Shown: positions 50,810-59,311, counted from the first letter of the stretch. The stretch: DNA of 64,000 nucleotides from Bradyrhizobium sp. CCBAU 51765 (GCF_015291725.1 NZ_CP030038.1:4329001-4393000), one strand, 5' to 3'. The notes: generated by a model not told the origin, from the letters alone. Translations and numbers: made by a program.

Positions 50810-51106
50810 TTAGTTCGAGTTGGTCTGGCCGCCCGGCCGGAGCTTGCGCGAGTGGGTCCGCTTCGGCTGCTGGGCGAACGCGTCGTTCGAAGCCCTCGCA
50901 CCGCCGCTCTGCGAGCAGGTGCCGCCGATACCGCCCGCCGCGGCGCGGCACGCTTCCATCGTCGGATAGCCGCAGCCATGAGCGGCCTGCGCGCCGTTGG
51001 TGATGCAGAAGTCATCGGCCTTGGCAGCCGGTGCGGTCATCATGAGAAACGCGGATGCAAACAGCGTCACAGCGGATGCGACGAACGTCTTCGAAATCGA
51101 TGTCAT
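50810..51106 (-). CDS. DUF3551 family small secreted protein
   Basis: 98 residues. Signal peptide (residues 1-31, ends PAAKADD), then C-rich core FCITNGAQAAHGCGYPTMEACRAAAGGIGGTC, four cysteines in the DUF3551 pattern, and a basic tail. The family is abundant and mostly restricted to Bradyrhizobium relatives; function unknown. AGGAAAG upstream. Confidence 0.88.
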   Translation of the reverse strand: MTSISKTFVASAVTLFASAFLMMTAPAAKADDFCITNGAQAAHGCGYPTMEACRAAAGGIGGTCSQSGGARASNDAFAQQPKRTHSRKLRPGGQTNSN

Positions 51107-51324
51107 GGTGTCTTTCCTGCTTCAGGGTCCCACAAAAGAGGCCTCGGCATGCCAACACGCTGAGGGTTCGCACCTCGCATTTAGGCGCCGCAGGGGAACC
51201 GGCAATCACGGCTCAGCGCATTGCAGGGCTTCCCAAATCACATGTCACAGTTAGGTGAGTGACTCATGTACTTGGATTCGGATTATATGAAATTCTGGTT
51301 GGCCGCACGGGAGCATTTCCGATC

Positions 51325-51837
51325 TTATCCCGCCGGCGCCGCCGCGGCGGCGACCTCCTGCAACGGCAGCGGCACATCCTTGGCGACGCCGAGCACCGGG
51401 AAGCTGCGGACGTTCTTCACATCAGGCATCGCCGCGAAATGCAGGAGCTGCTGGCGCATGCTTTCGACGCTCGGCGCCACGCATTTCAGCAGATAGTCGG
51501 TGTCGCCCGAAATCCGCCAGCACTGCTGGATGCGCGGGATCGCTGATATCGAGCTCTCGAACGCCTCCAGCACCGGCTGGGCCTGGCTGCCGAGCTGGAT
51601 CGAGACGAACGACACCACCTCATAACCGAGCCGCCGCTCGTCGATGACGGCGCGCACTGCCCGGATCACGCCGCGGCTGAACAACGATTTCAACCGCCGC
51701 AGGCAGTTCGGCGCGGACACGCCGACGCGCAGCGCCAGCTCGTTGTTGCGCACCCGCCCGTCCTGCTGCAGCTCGGATAAGATCTTCAGATCGACGCCGT
51801 CGAGCTGGTCACGCCCCGCCATACCCCGCCTCGCCAT
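51325..51837 (-). CDS. Lrp/AsnC family transcriptional regulator
   Basis: About 170 residues from ATG 51837; in-frame ATG at 51888 and 51822 are alternatives. AsnC helix-turn-helix in the first 55 residues (LDGVDLKILSELQQDGRVRNNELALRVGVSAPNCLRRLKSL) and an RAM effector domain (EVVSFVSIQLGSQAQPVLEAFESSISAIPRIQQCWRISGDTDYLLKCVA). Controls amino-acid genes as a multimer; no adjacent target is obvious, since both sides are repeats or small genes. Confidence 0.88.
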   Translation of the reverse strand: MARRGMAGRDQLDGVDLKILSELQQDGRVRNNELALRVGVSAPNCLRRLKSLFSRGVIRAVRAVIDERRLGYEVVSFVSIQLGSQAQPVLEAFESSISAIPRIQQCWRISGDTDYLLKCVAPSVESMRQQLLHFAAMPDVKNVRSFPVLGVAKDVPLPLQEVAAAAAPAG

Positions 51838-51937
51838 GAGCTCGTCACGCGAGGCAGCGAAGCACGTGGCGGAATTGATGCCAACCACCTTAGGCGTCCC
51901 CGAGGCTAAAAGCGTGGCGGGAAGCTTGCCTGCGGCC

Positions 51938-52104
51938 CATCCTTAGAGACGCCCGCCCCGGGGGGCCCTCAGGATGAGGTCACGCTTCGCGGCAAGATAT
52001 CAGACCCTCATGGTGAGGAGCCCGTCAAAGCGGGCGTCTCGAACCATGCAGGCCGAGATCATGCGGCCAAAACGTGGATGCCGGGACAAGCCCGGGCAAT
52101 GACG
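51938..52104. repeat. Composite intergenic repeat cluster (families C and A)
   Basis: 51938-51979 reads CATCCTTAGAGACGCCCG to CTCAGGATGAGG; 52006-52048 reads CCTCATGGTGAGGAG to GCGTCTCGAACCATG. They are inverted relatives of one palindromic family. 52073-52104 is a half copy of the element found inside pbpC (23739-23825). No gene is in this stretch. Confidence 0.8.
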
Positions 52105-52125
52105 TGCCGAAGAGCTTGCCGAGGC

Positions 52126-52431
52126 TCAATGCGTCCAGGGCTCGCCGCGGCGGAACGAGAAATTGTCCGCATAGGCGACCGGCCGGCGAATCGATTCCTG
52201 GGGCTCGATGACCTGGTAGGCGATGCCCTTGCGCTCGCAATAGGCGACCGCCTCTTCCTTGCTGTGGAAGCGCAGCGTGATCTGCTGCTTCATGTCGCCG
52301 GACGACGTCCAGCCCATCAGCGGCTCGACCGCGCGCGGTTGCTCCGGCTCGTAATCGAGCTGCCATTCCTTGGTCTTGGACCGGCCGGATTGCATCGCGT
52401 TCTTGGCAGGCTTGAAAATGCGTGCGGTCAT
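52126..52431 (-). CDS. ETC complex I subunit (NDUFS4-like accessory subunit)
   Basis: 101 residues, start ATG 52431. MTARIFKPAKNAMQSGRSKTKEWQLDYEP and PLMGWTSSGDMKQQITLRFHSKEEAVAYCERKGIAYQVIEPQ match the ETC complex I conserved region shared by alphaproteobacterial NADH:quinone oxidoreductase and mitochondrial NDUFS4 (18 kDa). It is encoded apart from any nuo operon here. Confidence 0.92.
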   Translation of the reverse strand: MTARIFKPAKNAMQSGRSKTKEWQLDYEPEQPRAVEPLMGWTSSGDMKQQITLRFHSKEEAVAYCERKGIAYQVIEPQESIRRPVAYADNFSFRRGEPWTH

Positions 52432-52678
52432 GGGTGGTCCGGGCCTCTTCGTCTTTTCGTTCGATTTCGATGCGTCACGGTGGCAGTTGGTGGAAACCTC
52501 AGGGATAGTATAGAGAAACCGATCGGGACTTGATCGGTGATTCCGGCCCCCGGCCCCTCGCCAACGGTATAGTCATTATGCTGCACCGTGACAATTCCGT
52601 ACCTGCCCTCGGCGCCGGGATACCGCCCGGCGGCACTGCCTCATCAGCCTATCCGATCTCTTCGAGAGCTCCCGTCGC

Positions 52679-53854
52679 ATGGCCTTCCTGAACATCAGTG
52701 CAACGCTTCCCGACAAGGGCCGCGATCTCCGGCTCGACCTGTTTCGCGGCGTCGCGAACTGGGCGATCTTTCTCGACCATATCCCCGACAACGTCGTGAA
52801 CTGGATCACGACCCGCAACTACGGCTTTTCCGACGCGGCCGACCTGTTCGTCTTCATCTCCGGCTACACCGCCTCCTTCGTCTATGCGCGGATGATGCTG
52901 GAGCGCGGCTTCATCGTCGGCGCCACGCGGCTGACCAAGCGGGTCTGGCAGCTGTATGTCGCCCACATCATCCTGTTCGTGATCTACATCGCCTCGATCA
53001 GCTATCTGGCGTTGCGCTTCGGCGATTCCGAGATGATCAACGAGTTCAACGTTGCCGGCCTCGTCGACAACGCCACCGAGACGTTGCGCCAGGGCCTGTT
53101 CCTGCGCTTCAAGCCGCTCAATCTCGACGTGCTGCCGCTGTATATCGTGCTGATGGGCCTGTTTCCGCCGGTGCTATGGTTCATGCTGCGCAAACCCGAC
53201 CTGACGATGGTCCTGTCGATCGTGCTGTGGCTGACCGCGCGCCATTACGGCCTGAACCTGACCGCCTACCCGGCCGGCCAGTGGTACTTCAACCCCTATT
53301 GCTGGCAGGTGCTGTTCGTGTTCGGCGCCTGGTGCGCGATGGGCGGTGCTCGGCGCTCGATGACGCTGATCAATTCGCCGATCACGCTGTGGGTCTGCCT
53401 CGGCTATCTCCTGTTCGCGCTGGTCATGACCATGGCCGGCCGCTTCCCCACCCTCGGCGGCATGTTCCCGGAATGGCTGTTCTCGGCCTTCAACCCGAAT
53501 GACAAGACCAACCTTGCGCCGTACCGCTTCCTCCATTTCGTGGTGATCGTGATCCTGGTGATCCGCTTCGTGCCGAAGGAGTGGCCGGGGCTGGAGTGGA
53601 GGGTGTTCGATCCCTTGATCGTCTGCGGCCAGCAGTCGCTCGCCGTGTTCTGCGTCGGCGTGTTCCTGTCGTTCGTCGGCCATTTCGAACTGTCGATGAG
53701 CTCGGGCTCGCTGCTCGCGCAGATCTTCGTCAGCGTCGCCGGCATCGCGATCATGACGACGGTGGCCTATTACATCTCGTGGTCGAAGAAGCAGGACAAG
53801 CCGCTGAAGCCGCCACCGCCGAAGCCGGGGGCGGCCGCGACGAAGGCGGCCTGA
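52679..53854 (+). CDS. opgC: OpgC domain-containing membrane protein
   Basis: Membrane acyltransferase-like protein, 391 residues with about ten helices. RDLRLDLFRGVANWAIFLDHIPDNVVNW is the OpgC start motif, with GFSDAADLFVFISGYTASFVYA and HILPFVIYI-like helices following. In proteobacteria OpgC succinylates periplasmic glucans; here the cyclic beta-glucan of rhizobia is a candidate substrate, but decoration may differ. C-terminus is Pro/Lys-rich and cytosolic. Confidence 0.9.
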   Translation: MAFLNISATLPDKGRDLRLDLFRGVANWAIFLDHIPDNVVNWITTRNYGFSDAADLFVFISGYTASFVYARMMLERGFIVGATRLTKRVWQLYVAHIILFVIYIASISYLALRFGDSEMINEFNVAGLVDNATETLRQGLFLRFKPLNLDVLPLYIVLMGLFPPVLWFMLRKPDLTMVLSIVLWLTARHYGLNLTAYPAGQWYFNPYCWQVLFVFGAWCAMGGARRSMTLINSPITLWVCLGYLLFALVMTMAGRFPTLGGMFPEWLFSAFNPNDKTNLAPYRFLHFVVIVILVIRFVPKEWPGLEWRVFDPLIVCGQQSLAVFCVGVFLSFVGHFELSMSSGSLLAQIFVSVAGIAIMTTVAYYISWSKKQDKPLKPPPPKPGAAATKAA

Positions 53855-53914
53855 GCGGGCGCCGCCTTCGGAGCGCGAAGCCTCCGTTGCCCCGCTTGTC
53901 GAGCCGGGATCGAA

Positions 53915-53953
53915 TTGACTTGGGTCAACGGAGGCGGCGCCGTCCCGCATAAT
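53915..53953 (+). promoter_or_regulatory. FixK2-type box and -10 element
   Basis: TTGA-CTTGGG-TCAA at 53915-53928 fits the FixK2 consensus TTG(A/C)-N6-(T/G)CAA, and CATAAT at 53948-53953 is a good -10. A start site near 53960-53962 places the box centre at about -40, the standard activator position. It reads to the gene at 54017. Confidence 0.6.
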
Positions 53954-54016
53954 GTCGGCGCGACATGCGCCGCCGCGCCGACCGCGGCGGCCCCCTCTCG
54001 CACAAGGCCCGACCCC

Positions 54017-54442
54017 ATGCCCTCTCATTTCCATGCCGTGATATGGATCGACCACTCGCAGGCCAGGATCTTCCATTTCGGCCTCGGCGGCTCCGACGAA
54101 ATCACGCTGCATCCGCACCTGGCGACACGCCATCTTCATCACAAGGCCAATGCGATCGGCAGCGGCCATGCAGCTCCCGACAAGGCATTCTACACCGAGG
54201 TGACCAAAGCCCTCGCCGACGCCGGCGAGATCCTCATCATCGGTCCGGCGAGCGCGAAGACAGAGCTTGCCGGCCACATTCGCGCGAGCGCAGCCGATCT
54301 GGCCAAGCGGATCGTCGCGGTGGAAGCGGCCGATCATCCCTCGGACGCCGAGATCGTCGCCTATGCGAAGCGTCACTTCAAAATGCCGCTGCCGCGCGTG
54401 CAGACACCGGGCTCGGCGGCAGGCGAGCGGCACTCGGGTTAG
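54017..54442 (+). CDS. eRF1/host-attachment-like 'translational machinery' small protein
   Basis: 141 residues from ATG 54017; the open frame extends upstream to 53915 but has the FixK box and -10 in it. HAVIWIDHSQARIFHFGLGGSDEITLHPH and ALADAGEILIIGPASAKTELAGHI resemble the eRF1 domain 3/attachment-protein fold with conserved GPASAK. Function unproven; homologues are seen in low-oxygen or stress regulons. His-rich segment ATRHLHHKANAIGSGHA at about 37-53. Confidence 0.78.
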   Translation: MPSHFHAVIWIDHSQARIFHFGLGGSDEITLHPHLATRHLHHKANAIGSGHAAPDKAFYTEVTKALADAGEILIIGPASAKTELAGHIRASAADLAKRIVAVEAADHPSDAEIVAYAKRHFKMPLPRVQTPGSAAGERHSG

Positions 54443-54501
54443 GACTGCACGGCCTCAGCAGCCCGGGGCGCGATGATGTCTCGTCCCGGTCCCACCGCGC
54501 T

Positions 54502-54696
54502 TCAGGCCGCCTCTTCGCCGTCGAACTCGGTGAATTTCTTGTAGATCCAGTCGCGGCCGTCGCGGCGTCGCCAGACCTTGCCGACCACGAACTGCCCGTT
54601 GATGGAGCGTCGCGGCACGATCACTGTCCAGAGGTGCCAGATATCGGTCCAGCTGGACTGCGGACCAATGGTCTTGAGGTTGCTATCAAGAGACAT
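54502..54696 (-). CDS. Small hypothetical protein
   Basis: 64 residues from ATG 54696 (MSLDSNLKTIGPQSSWTDIWHLWTVIVPRRSINGQFVVGKVWRRRDGRDWIYKKFTEFDGEEAA), basic and aromatic, no signal. The larger frame reaching 54813 begins in Arg/Pro-rich sequence and is less likely. Convergent with the gene ending at 54442. No family named. Confidence 0.5.
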   Translation of the reverse strand: MSLDSNLKTIGPQSSWTDIWHLWTVIVPRRSINGQFVVGKVWRRRDGRDWIYKKFTEFDGEEAA

Positions 54697-55030
54697 GTGG
54701 CGGAACTCGCTGGCGCAGAACTCAACCGATGGGCGCCGCGGCGAACCGTGACCAGTGGTCGCACGGATCGAAGGCCGCCCATCGCGAGCCGGGACAGACC
54801 TGATAACAGCCACCCGGACAGCCGCAACAAACGCTCGCCTTTAACCTAACCGGTCAACCTTACTTCTTGGGATGAAGCGGCACGACCGGTTGTAAGCCGG
54901 CGCCGGGTTTTCTAGACTGCACGCGATTTGAGAACGAACGCTGTTTCAGGCGCACGGTGATTTTCCAGCTGACGTCGAACTTTGAAGCGATCTGACGTTT
55001 GGAAATCATCGACGCGCCGGGATGACAATA

Positions 55031-55189
55031 ATGAAGCTGCAATGCGCATCTCTGCGCCTCGCGCTGCGAATGACGCCGCCTGCCGCGGTTGCGAAGACGC
55101 CGCCGCAGGAGCGGCCGAACGCCGCCAACGACAACGAGGCGATCTGGCCGCTGGTGCCGTTTCCACCCGGCTGGCACGCGTCGAGCTGA
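55031..55189 (+). CDS. Very short protein with WPLxPFPxGW motif
   Basis: 52 residues, ATG 55031 to TGA 55189. The C-terminal half, AANDNEAIWPLVPFPPGWHAS, carries the ANDN...WPL(V/I)PFP.GW pattern I recall from small rhizobial proteins, so the frame is likely real. Amino end is basic. Ribosome site is weak; the next in-frame ATG is codon 14 (55070). Confidence 0.55.
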   Translation: MKLQCASLRLALRMTPPAAVAKTPPQERPNAANDNEAIWPLVPFPPGWHASS

Positions 55190-55260
55190 CCGGCCCGGCC
55201 GGAAAAGCGCAACGCCGCGCAAGCGGAATATCATCGCTTGGCGGCGTCCGTTTAGGCATT

Positions 55261-55277
55261 GGGCGCTGAAATCCCCA
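55261..55277 (+). repeat. 17-base repeat family F, copy 1
   Basis: GGGCGCTGAAATCCCCA. The same core appears on the minus strand at 61564-61580 and, shortened by one base, at 61679-61693. Similarity extends some 35 bases beyond the core (GTCT...CAG..AAAGGTTC). Confidence 0.7.
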
Positions 55278-55475
55278 ACGCACATATGTCTGTCGCAACA
55301 GCCAAAGGTTCGATGAATCTTTGACAATTCTGCGCCGCGCGGCCCCTCACCAATGCCTTGAAAAATCGCGCAGAAGTCGTGTGGCGCAGACTATGAGCGC
55401 AAGGGCTTCAAGGGACTGGGACAGCCCCCTCGCAAACGACTCACGCGCAATATGCCGCCTGCCCTGCCTCGGCGA

Positions 55476-55883
55476 TCAAGCCGACTGGGACGTGGCGCTG
55501 GCGCTGGAGGCGCTGCCGGACGCGTTCTGGGCATTTGTCGCGAGCGCGCCTTGCGCGTTGTAGGTCTGCCCGGACGAATTGCCCTGACTGCCTTGCGCGC
55601 TCGCGGAGGTCTCGACCTCTGTGGTGCCGTCGGAATAGGTGATGGTGGTGGTGGTGACGCCGTCGATAGTCATGGAGACCTCGCTGACGATGGTCTTGGC
55701 CGAGCCGCCGCCCGATCCCGAGCTTCCACTCGCCGATTGCGAGGACGATTCCGACGAGGTCGATGAGGCGGCCTCCGTCGACGAAGCCGCCGACGTCGAG
55801 GATGCCGCAGGCGACGACGCCGTTGCGGTCGAAGCGGACGTCGTTACGGCCGCGGTGGTAGATGCAATCGCGCTGATCGACAT
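55476..55883 (-). CDS. Ser/Ala/Thr-rich hypothetical protein
   Basis: 135 residues from ATG 55883; the in-frame ATG 56063 upstream has no visible coding character. Almost entirely Ser, Ala, Thr, Gly, with one ordered stretch SEVSMTIDGVTTTTITYSDGTTEVET at about 68-93 resembling a short beta hairpin. No signal peptide. Could be intrinsically disordered or exported by another route; not recognised. Confidence 0.6.
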   Translation of the reverse strand: MSISAIASTTAAVTTSASTATASSPAASSTSAASSTEAASSTSSESSSQSASGSSGSGGGSAKTIVSEVSMTIDGVTTTTITYSDGTTEVETSASAQGSQGNSSGQTYNAQGALATNAQNASGSASSASATSQSA

Positions 55884-56217
55884 GGAGACCTCGCTCGAAA
55901 GAGACCTCGGGCACGGCGCCTGTTGCGCGCCCGATCCTCCCTTCAACGCACACACCCCCCAAAGCAGGCGCGGCGCTGCGAAAAAAACGGCCCGGCAGAC
56001 ATTTTGCGGGCTCGGCCGGAGCAACCAAACGCAGCACCGTGCGCTGCAGGTATTCCCGTCCATCGCGAGGCGTCCGTGAATATCAACGATCCGCGCGCGC
56101 CCGCCATGGATGGACGGTCATCTCGTGTCACGTCCGTGTGAGCAGGAGCGCGACCGGTGAATTTCCGCGATCGCGCCGAGACCAATGATGAGCAGGCCGC
56201 ATGGCCGAGGGGGAGCA

Positions 56218-56379
56218 GTGAGCCAGATAGATACGACCGAGAAACTATCCGACGTCCCGGAGACCGGAAGCTCGCTGTTGCCGCTCTGCGGACTTGGCGT
56301 GGCGGGAATTGCAATGCTGGGCTGGATCTGCGCCCTCGCCTGGGGCGCTTGGCGGGTTGTTGACTGGCTGCTGTTCTGA
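56218..56379 (+). CDS. Short single-pass membrane protein, GTG start
   Basis: 53 residues from GTG 56218, preceded by GGGGGAG at an ideal distance; ATG 56185 upstream is less well placed. Polar lead (SQIDTTEKLSDVPETGSS) then a helix at about 20-50 (LLPLCGLGVAGIAMLGWICALAWGAWRVVDWLLF). Unknown function. Confidence 0.65.
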   Translation: MSQIDTTEKLSDVPETGSSLLPLCGLGVAGIAMLGWICALAWGAWRVVDWLLF

Positions 56380-56434
56380 GCGGAGTTGCGGTCGCAGCTC
56401 TGCGATCCCACGCCCCTGCGAGCCTTCTCGGGAC

Positions 56435-56511
56435 TGGTCGGGGCAGCTGGATTCGAACCAACGACCTGCAGTACCCAAAACTGCCGCGCTACCAGGCTGC
56501 GCTATACCCCG
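56435..56511 (-). tRNA. tRNA-Pro (anticodon TGG), CCA encoded
   Basis: 77-nt cloverleaf on the minus strand: acceptor CGGGGTA at the 5' end pairs with TGCCCCG, D-arm TAGCGCAGCCTGGTAGCGC, anticodon stem GCAGT/ACTGC with loop TTTGGGT giving TGG, T-arm TTGG-TTCGAAT-CCAG, and CCA at 56435-56437. Confidence 0.96.
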
Positions 56512-56627
56512 AATGTCCGGCGAGCCCCGTCGATACACGCTTCCCAAGGCGCCAGCAAGCTTCCAGAAAGCGCCGGCAAGCTTCCCAAAGCGCCCCCAGC
56601 AAGGCCGGGCAATCGCCTCGCCCGCCC

Positions 56628-57113
56628 CTATTTGCTGCCGAACAGGGGGTGGCCGACGCGGTCACCGGGGCGGATGCCGTACTTCTGCGCCGTTCCCGCC
56701 ACCACCTCCAGCACGGCCCGGGCCGGGCCCCGGGACGAGATGATCTTGGTCGACAGCGGCTCGGTGTTCTCGGCGATGCGCAGGATACGGCCGTCGGCGC
56801 GGATGAAGATCATGTCGAGCGACACGTACGTGTTCTTCATCCACATCGACACTTCCTGCTCGGGATTGAAGTCGAACAGCATGCCTTTGCCGTCCGCCAA
56901 TTCCTTGCGGTACATTAGGCCGGTCTGTTTCTCCTCCTCGGTCGTCGCCATTTCCACCGAGAAAACCTGCACGCCGTTCTTGGTGACGATCTCGAGCGGC
57001 TGGAAGCTGGCGGCGCCGACGGGCGCGCTGGTGACGACACAGCCGATGATGACGAGGATGGCGGCAAGCCAGCCCTGCGCAGCGGACCAGACGGCCTTTC
57101 GATCAGAATTCAT
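56628..57113 (-). CDS. DUF192 family secreted protein
   Basis: 161 residues from ATG 57113. Signal or anchor helix (WLAAILVIIGCVVTSAPVGAAS) then the DUF192 fold: VEMATTEEEKQTGLMYRKELADGKGMLFDF, VSMWMKNTYVSLDMIFIRADGRI, and VLEVVAGTAQKYGIRPGDRVGH. The Met-rich MWMKNT loop is the family hallmark. Located downstream of the cold-shock gene but separated by a terminator-like hairpin. Confidence 0.92.
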   Translation of the reverse strand: MNSDRKAVWSAAQGWLAAILVIIGCVVTSAPVGAASFQPLEIVTKNGVQVFSVEMATTEEEKQTGLMYRKELADGKGMLFDFNPEQEVSMWMKNTYVSLDMIFIRADGRILRIAENTEPLSTKIISSRGPARAVLEVVAGTAQKYGIRPGDRVGHPLFGSK

Positions 57114-57164
57114 GGGGCTCTCGAGGCGTGGGGGACTGGGCAAGTCCTTACGCGGCAGCCATCG

Positions 57165-57201
57165 GAAAAGAAAGAGGCGCGCCGGCCAGCCGGCACGCCT
57201 C
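57165..57201 (-). terminator. Terminator-like hairpin between cold-shock and DUF192 genes
   Basis: Minus strand: GAGGCG.GCCGG / CCGGC.CGCCTC stem (one mismatch) at 57174-57201, followed by a pyrimidine-rich tail (TTTCTTTTC). It sits 29 bases after the cold-shock stop codon. Confidence 0.75.
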
Positions 57202-57229
57202 TGCTCACGATCGCGAGAATTGGTGGTGT

Positions 57230-57907
57230 TCAGTGCGACTGCAATCCCGGCGATCCGGTCTCGGGATGGATCTCGGCCGCCATCATGCCCTTGGAGCCGG
57301 GCCCGAAGCGGACCAGGACGTACTGGCCCGGCCTGAGTTCAGTCATGCCGAAGCGGCGCAGGGTCTCCATGTGCACGAAAATGTCGGGCGTGCCCTCGCC
57401 GCAGGTCAGGAAACCGAAGCCGCGCAGCCGGTTGAACCATTTGACCTGGGCCCGTTCCAGCCCGCTGGTCGGGGTGACCGTGACATGGGTGCGCGGCGGC
57501 AGCATCTGCGCCGGATGGATCGCCGTCGACTCGTCCATCGAGACCACGCGGAAGGCCTGGTAGCCCTTGGTGCGCTGAATGCACTCGACGACGATGCGGG
57601 CGCCTTCATAAGCGGTCTGGAAGCCGTCGCGCCTGAGCACGGTCACGTGCAGGAGGACGTCGGGCCATCCATTGTCGGGAACGATGAAGCCATAACCTTT
57701 GGAGGCATCGAACCATTTGATGACGCCATGGACCTCGACGAGATTGGCGCTGGCCTCACCGAGCCCGCTGAAGGGGCTGAGCCCGCTGTCGCGGCCGGCA
57801 CCGCCGTGCTCGCCCGGCGTCATCCGCCCAGGCGATACCCCCTGCCCGGGAACTCCAAGCTTCTTGGACTCAAATCCGTCCGACGACCCCATAACCCCGG
57901 ACCCCAC
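57230..57907 (-). CDS. Double cold-shock-domain protein
   Basis: 225 residues from ATG 57907 (ATG 57892 also possible) with two OB-fold cold-shock domains. Domain 1 about 58-125: GVIKWFDASKGYGFIVPDNGWPDVLLHV; domain 2 about 153-218: AQVKWFNRLRGFGFLTCGEGTPDIFVHM. Both keep RNP1-like KGYGFI and RGFGFL and RNP2-like VLLHV and IFVHM. Disordered Gly/Ser lead of about 55 residues. RNA-binding chaperone; paired domains are typical in alphaproteobacteria. Confidence 0.93.
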   Translation of the reverse strand: MGSGVMGSSDGFESKKLGVPGQGVSPGRMTPGEHGGAGRDSGLSPFSGLGEASANLVEVHGVIKWFDASKGYGFIVPDNGWPDVLLHVTVLRRDGFQTAYEGARIVVECIQRTKGYQAFRVVSMDESTAIHPAQMLPPRTHVTVTPTSGLERAQVKWFNRLRGFGFLTCGEGTPDIFVHMETLRRFGMTELRPGQYVLVRFGPGSKGMMAAEIHPETGSPGLQSH

Positions 57908-58092
57908 AGTGCCATGCCATCCGCCACATTGGCGGCGCTCGAATCACGCGTCTTATGAAAATGTTCTCAACTCGACGCGACGCGAATCTTCCGACTCAAA
58001 AGATAACACTCCCGGTTGAGAGGCATAGACAAAAAAGAGATTCGCCGGAACCTATGAACAGCTTGCATCGCAGCGAATCAAATTGATTCGTC

Positions 58093-58854
58093 TCAATTGC
58101 CCACGAAGGGACCGAGCGTCTCGCCGATGTCGTGATGGATGACGAGGTCGGCGACGTCGTCCTGCTCGGTCGGCTCGCGGTTGATGATGACCAGACGTGC
58201 ACCGGCGCGCTTGGCCATGAGCGGAAAGCCCGCGGCCGGCCAGACCACGAGCGAGGAACCGATCGCGATGAAGAGGTCGCAGGATTGCGACAGCGCGGTC
58301 GCGCGCTGCATTTCGTCGTCCGGCATCATCTGGCCGAAGGAGATCGTGGCGGTTTTCACCGGCTCGTCGCATGCCGTGCAATTGGGCGCCGCGCCATCGT
58401 CGTCGAAACGGCGCCTCACCCAGTCGAGCGGATAGGCCTGCCCACATCCGATGCAGCGCGCATAAGTGGTATTACCGTGAAGTTCAACCACGTGCTCGCT
58501 GGCGAAGCCCGAGGCCTGGTGCAGATTGTCGATGTTCTGGGTGATGACGGCGGGAACCTTGCCGGCGCGGTAGAGCGAGGCCAGCGCGCGATGGCCGCGG
58601 CCGGGCTTCGCTGCGGCAAACACCTGCTCCATCGCGAAGCGACGGCGCCAGGATTCGTTACGCGCCTCCGGGCTCGCAACGAATTCGTCGAACGGGATCG
58701 GACGGTTGCGCGTCCAAATTCCGCCCGGCGAGCGGAAGTCGGGAATGCCGCATTCGGTCGAGATGCCGGCGCCGGTGAACGGCACGATGGCCCTCGCCTC
58801 GGCGATCATGTCGCCGAGCCGCTCGACGCCGCTCTGAAGATCCGATGCGATCAA
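58093..58854 (-). CDS. Sirtuin (Sir2-type NAD-dependent protein deacylase)
   Basis: Removes acyl groups from lysines with NAD. I prefer TTG 58854, because GGGAGG lies 5-6 bases upstream; this gives 253 residues, while an ATG in frame at 58896 adds 14. NAD motifs GAGIS (28-32), GIPDFRSP, TQNIDNLH; catalytic His in ELHGN (H126); zinc cysteines at 134, 137, 159 and 162. Homologues regulate acyl-CoA synthetases. Confidence 0.9.
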   Translation of the reverse strand: MIASDLQSGVERLGDMIAEARAIVPFTGAGISTECGIPDFRSPGGIWTRNRPIPFDEFVASPEARNESWRRRFAMEQVFAAAKPGRGHRALASLYRAGKVPAVITQNIDNLHQASGFASEHVVELHGNTTYARCIGCGQAYPLDWVRRRFDDDGAAPNCTACDEPVKTATISFGQMMPDDEMQRATALSQSCDLFIAIGSSLVVWPAAGFPLMAKRAGARLVIINREPTEQDDVADLVIHHDIGETLGPFVGN

Positions 58855-59032
58855 TCGCGCCTCCCGACTCGTTTGGCCTGACAGCAATATGCACAAGCGA
58901 CAAGATCGCTGACGTACTTATCAAGCGCGAACGCAACGCGCTCGGCAACTTTTTCTTCCGGCCTTTCGCTTATCACAATCCTGCAATGCCTCCTCCCCAT
59001 TGACGCCCCATTCAGGAGCGCCAATGGATGTG

Positions 59033-59046
59033 TTGACGCGACTCAA
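59033..59046 (+). promoter_or_regulatory. FixK2-type box
   Basis: TTGA-CGCGAC-TCAA fits TTG(A/C)-N6-(T/G)CAA. It lies 65 bases before the start of the 54-residue gene at 59111. No clear -10 element is visible: TTGAGT at 59067-59072 would place the box centre near -40, but it is weak. Confidence 0.45.
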
Positions 59047-59110
59047 CGTGATTGCGGCGGCAGCGCTTGAGTTCAAATATGCACATACTCAGGTGTGGAG
59101 GGGATTTCAC

Positions 59111-59275
59111 ATGACCGAAGACGAAGAACGCAAAGCGCGCGAGCGCGATGAGATCGCCGCCCGGGTCGCCGCCTTCCGTGCTACGCAAGAGAAGTTCAAG
59201 CGCGAGCGCGAAGAATACTTCGTGTCGACGCTGGAGAACGCCCGCAAGGTGGAACGGCCATCGCTCTGGCCCTAG
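59111..59275 (+). CDS. Short charged helical protein
   Basis: 54 residues from ATG 59111, with GGAGGGG nine bases upstream; the open frame extends to 59000 but contains the FixK box. Nearly all helix formers: TEDEERKARERDEIAARVAAFRATQEKFKREREEYF then VSTLENARKVERPSLWP. A coiled-coil type. No family name. Followed by a strong bidirectional terminator. Confidence 0.75.
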   Translation: MTEDEERKARERDEIAARVAAFRATQEKFKREREEYFVSTLENARKVERPSLWP

Positions 59276-59311
59276 CATCGTCGCGCAGGCAAGCGCGAGG
59301 AATTGCGAATG

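Noticed and set aside
54860..55009. Minus-strand 49-codon frame (MISKRQIASKFDVSWKITV...), helix-turn-helix-like
   Set aside because: No ribosome site upstream and only weak resemblance to a DNA-binding helix; kept out as unsupported.
58083..58096. TTGA-TTCGTC-TCAA, FixK2-like box at the end of the sirtuin gene
   Set aside because: It overlaps the sirtuin coding end and has no gene at the usual distance on the plus strand; on the minus strand it would sit about 180 bases before the cold-shock gene. Possible only if that gene has a long leader.
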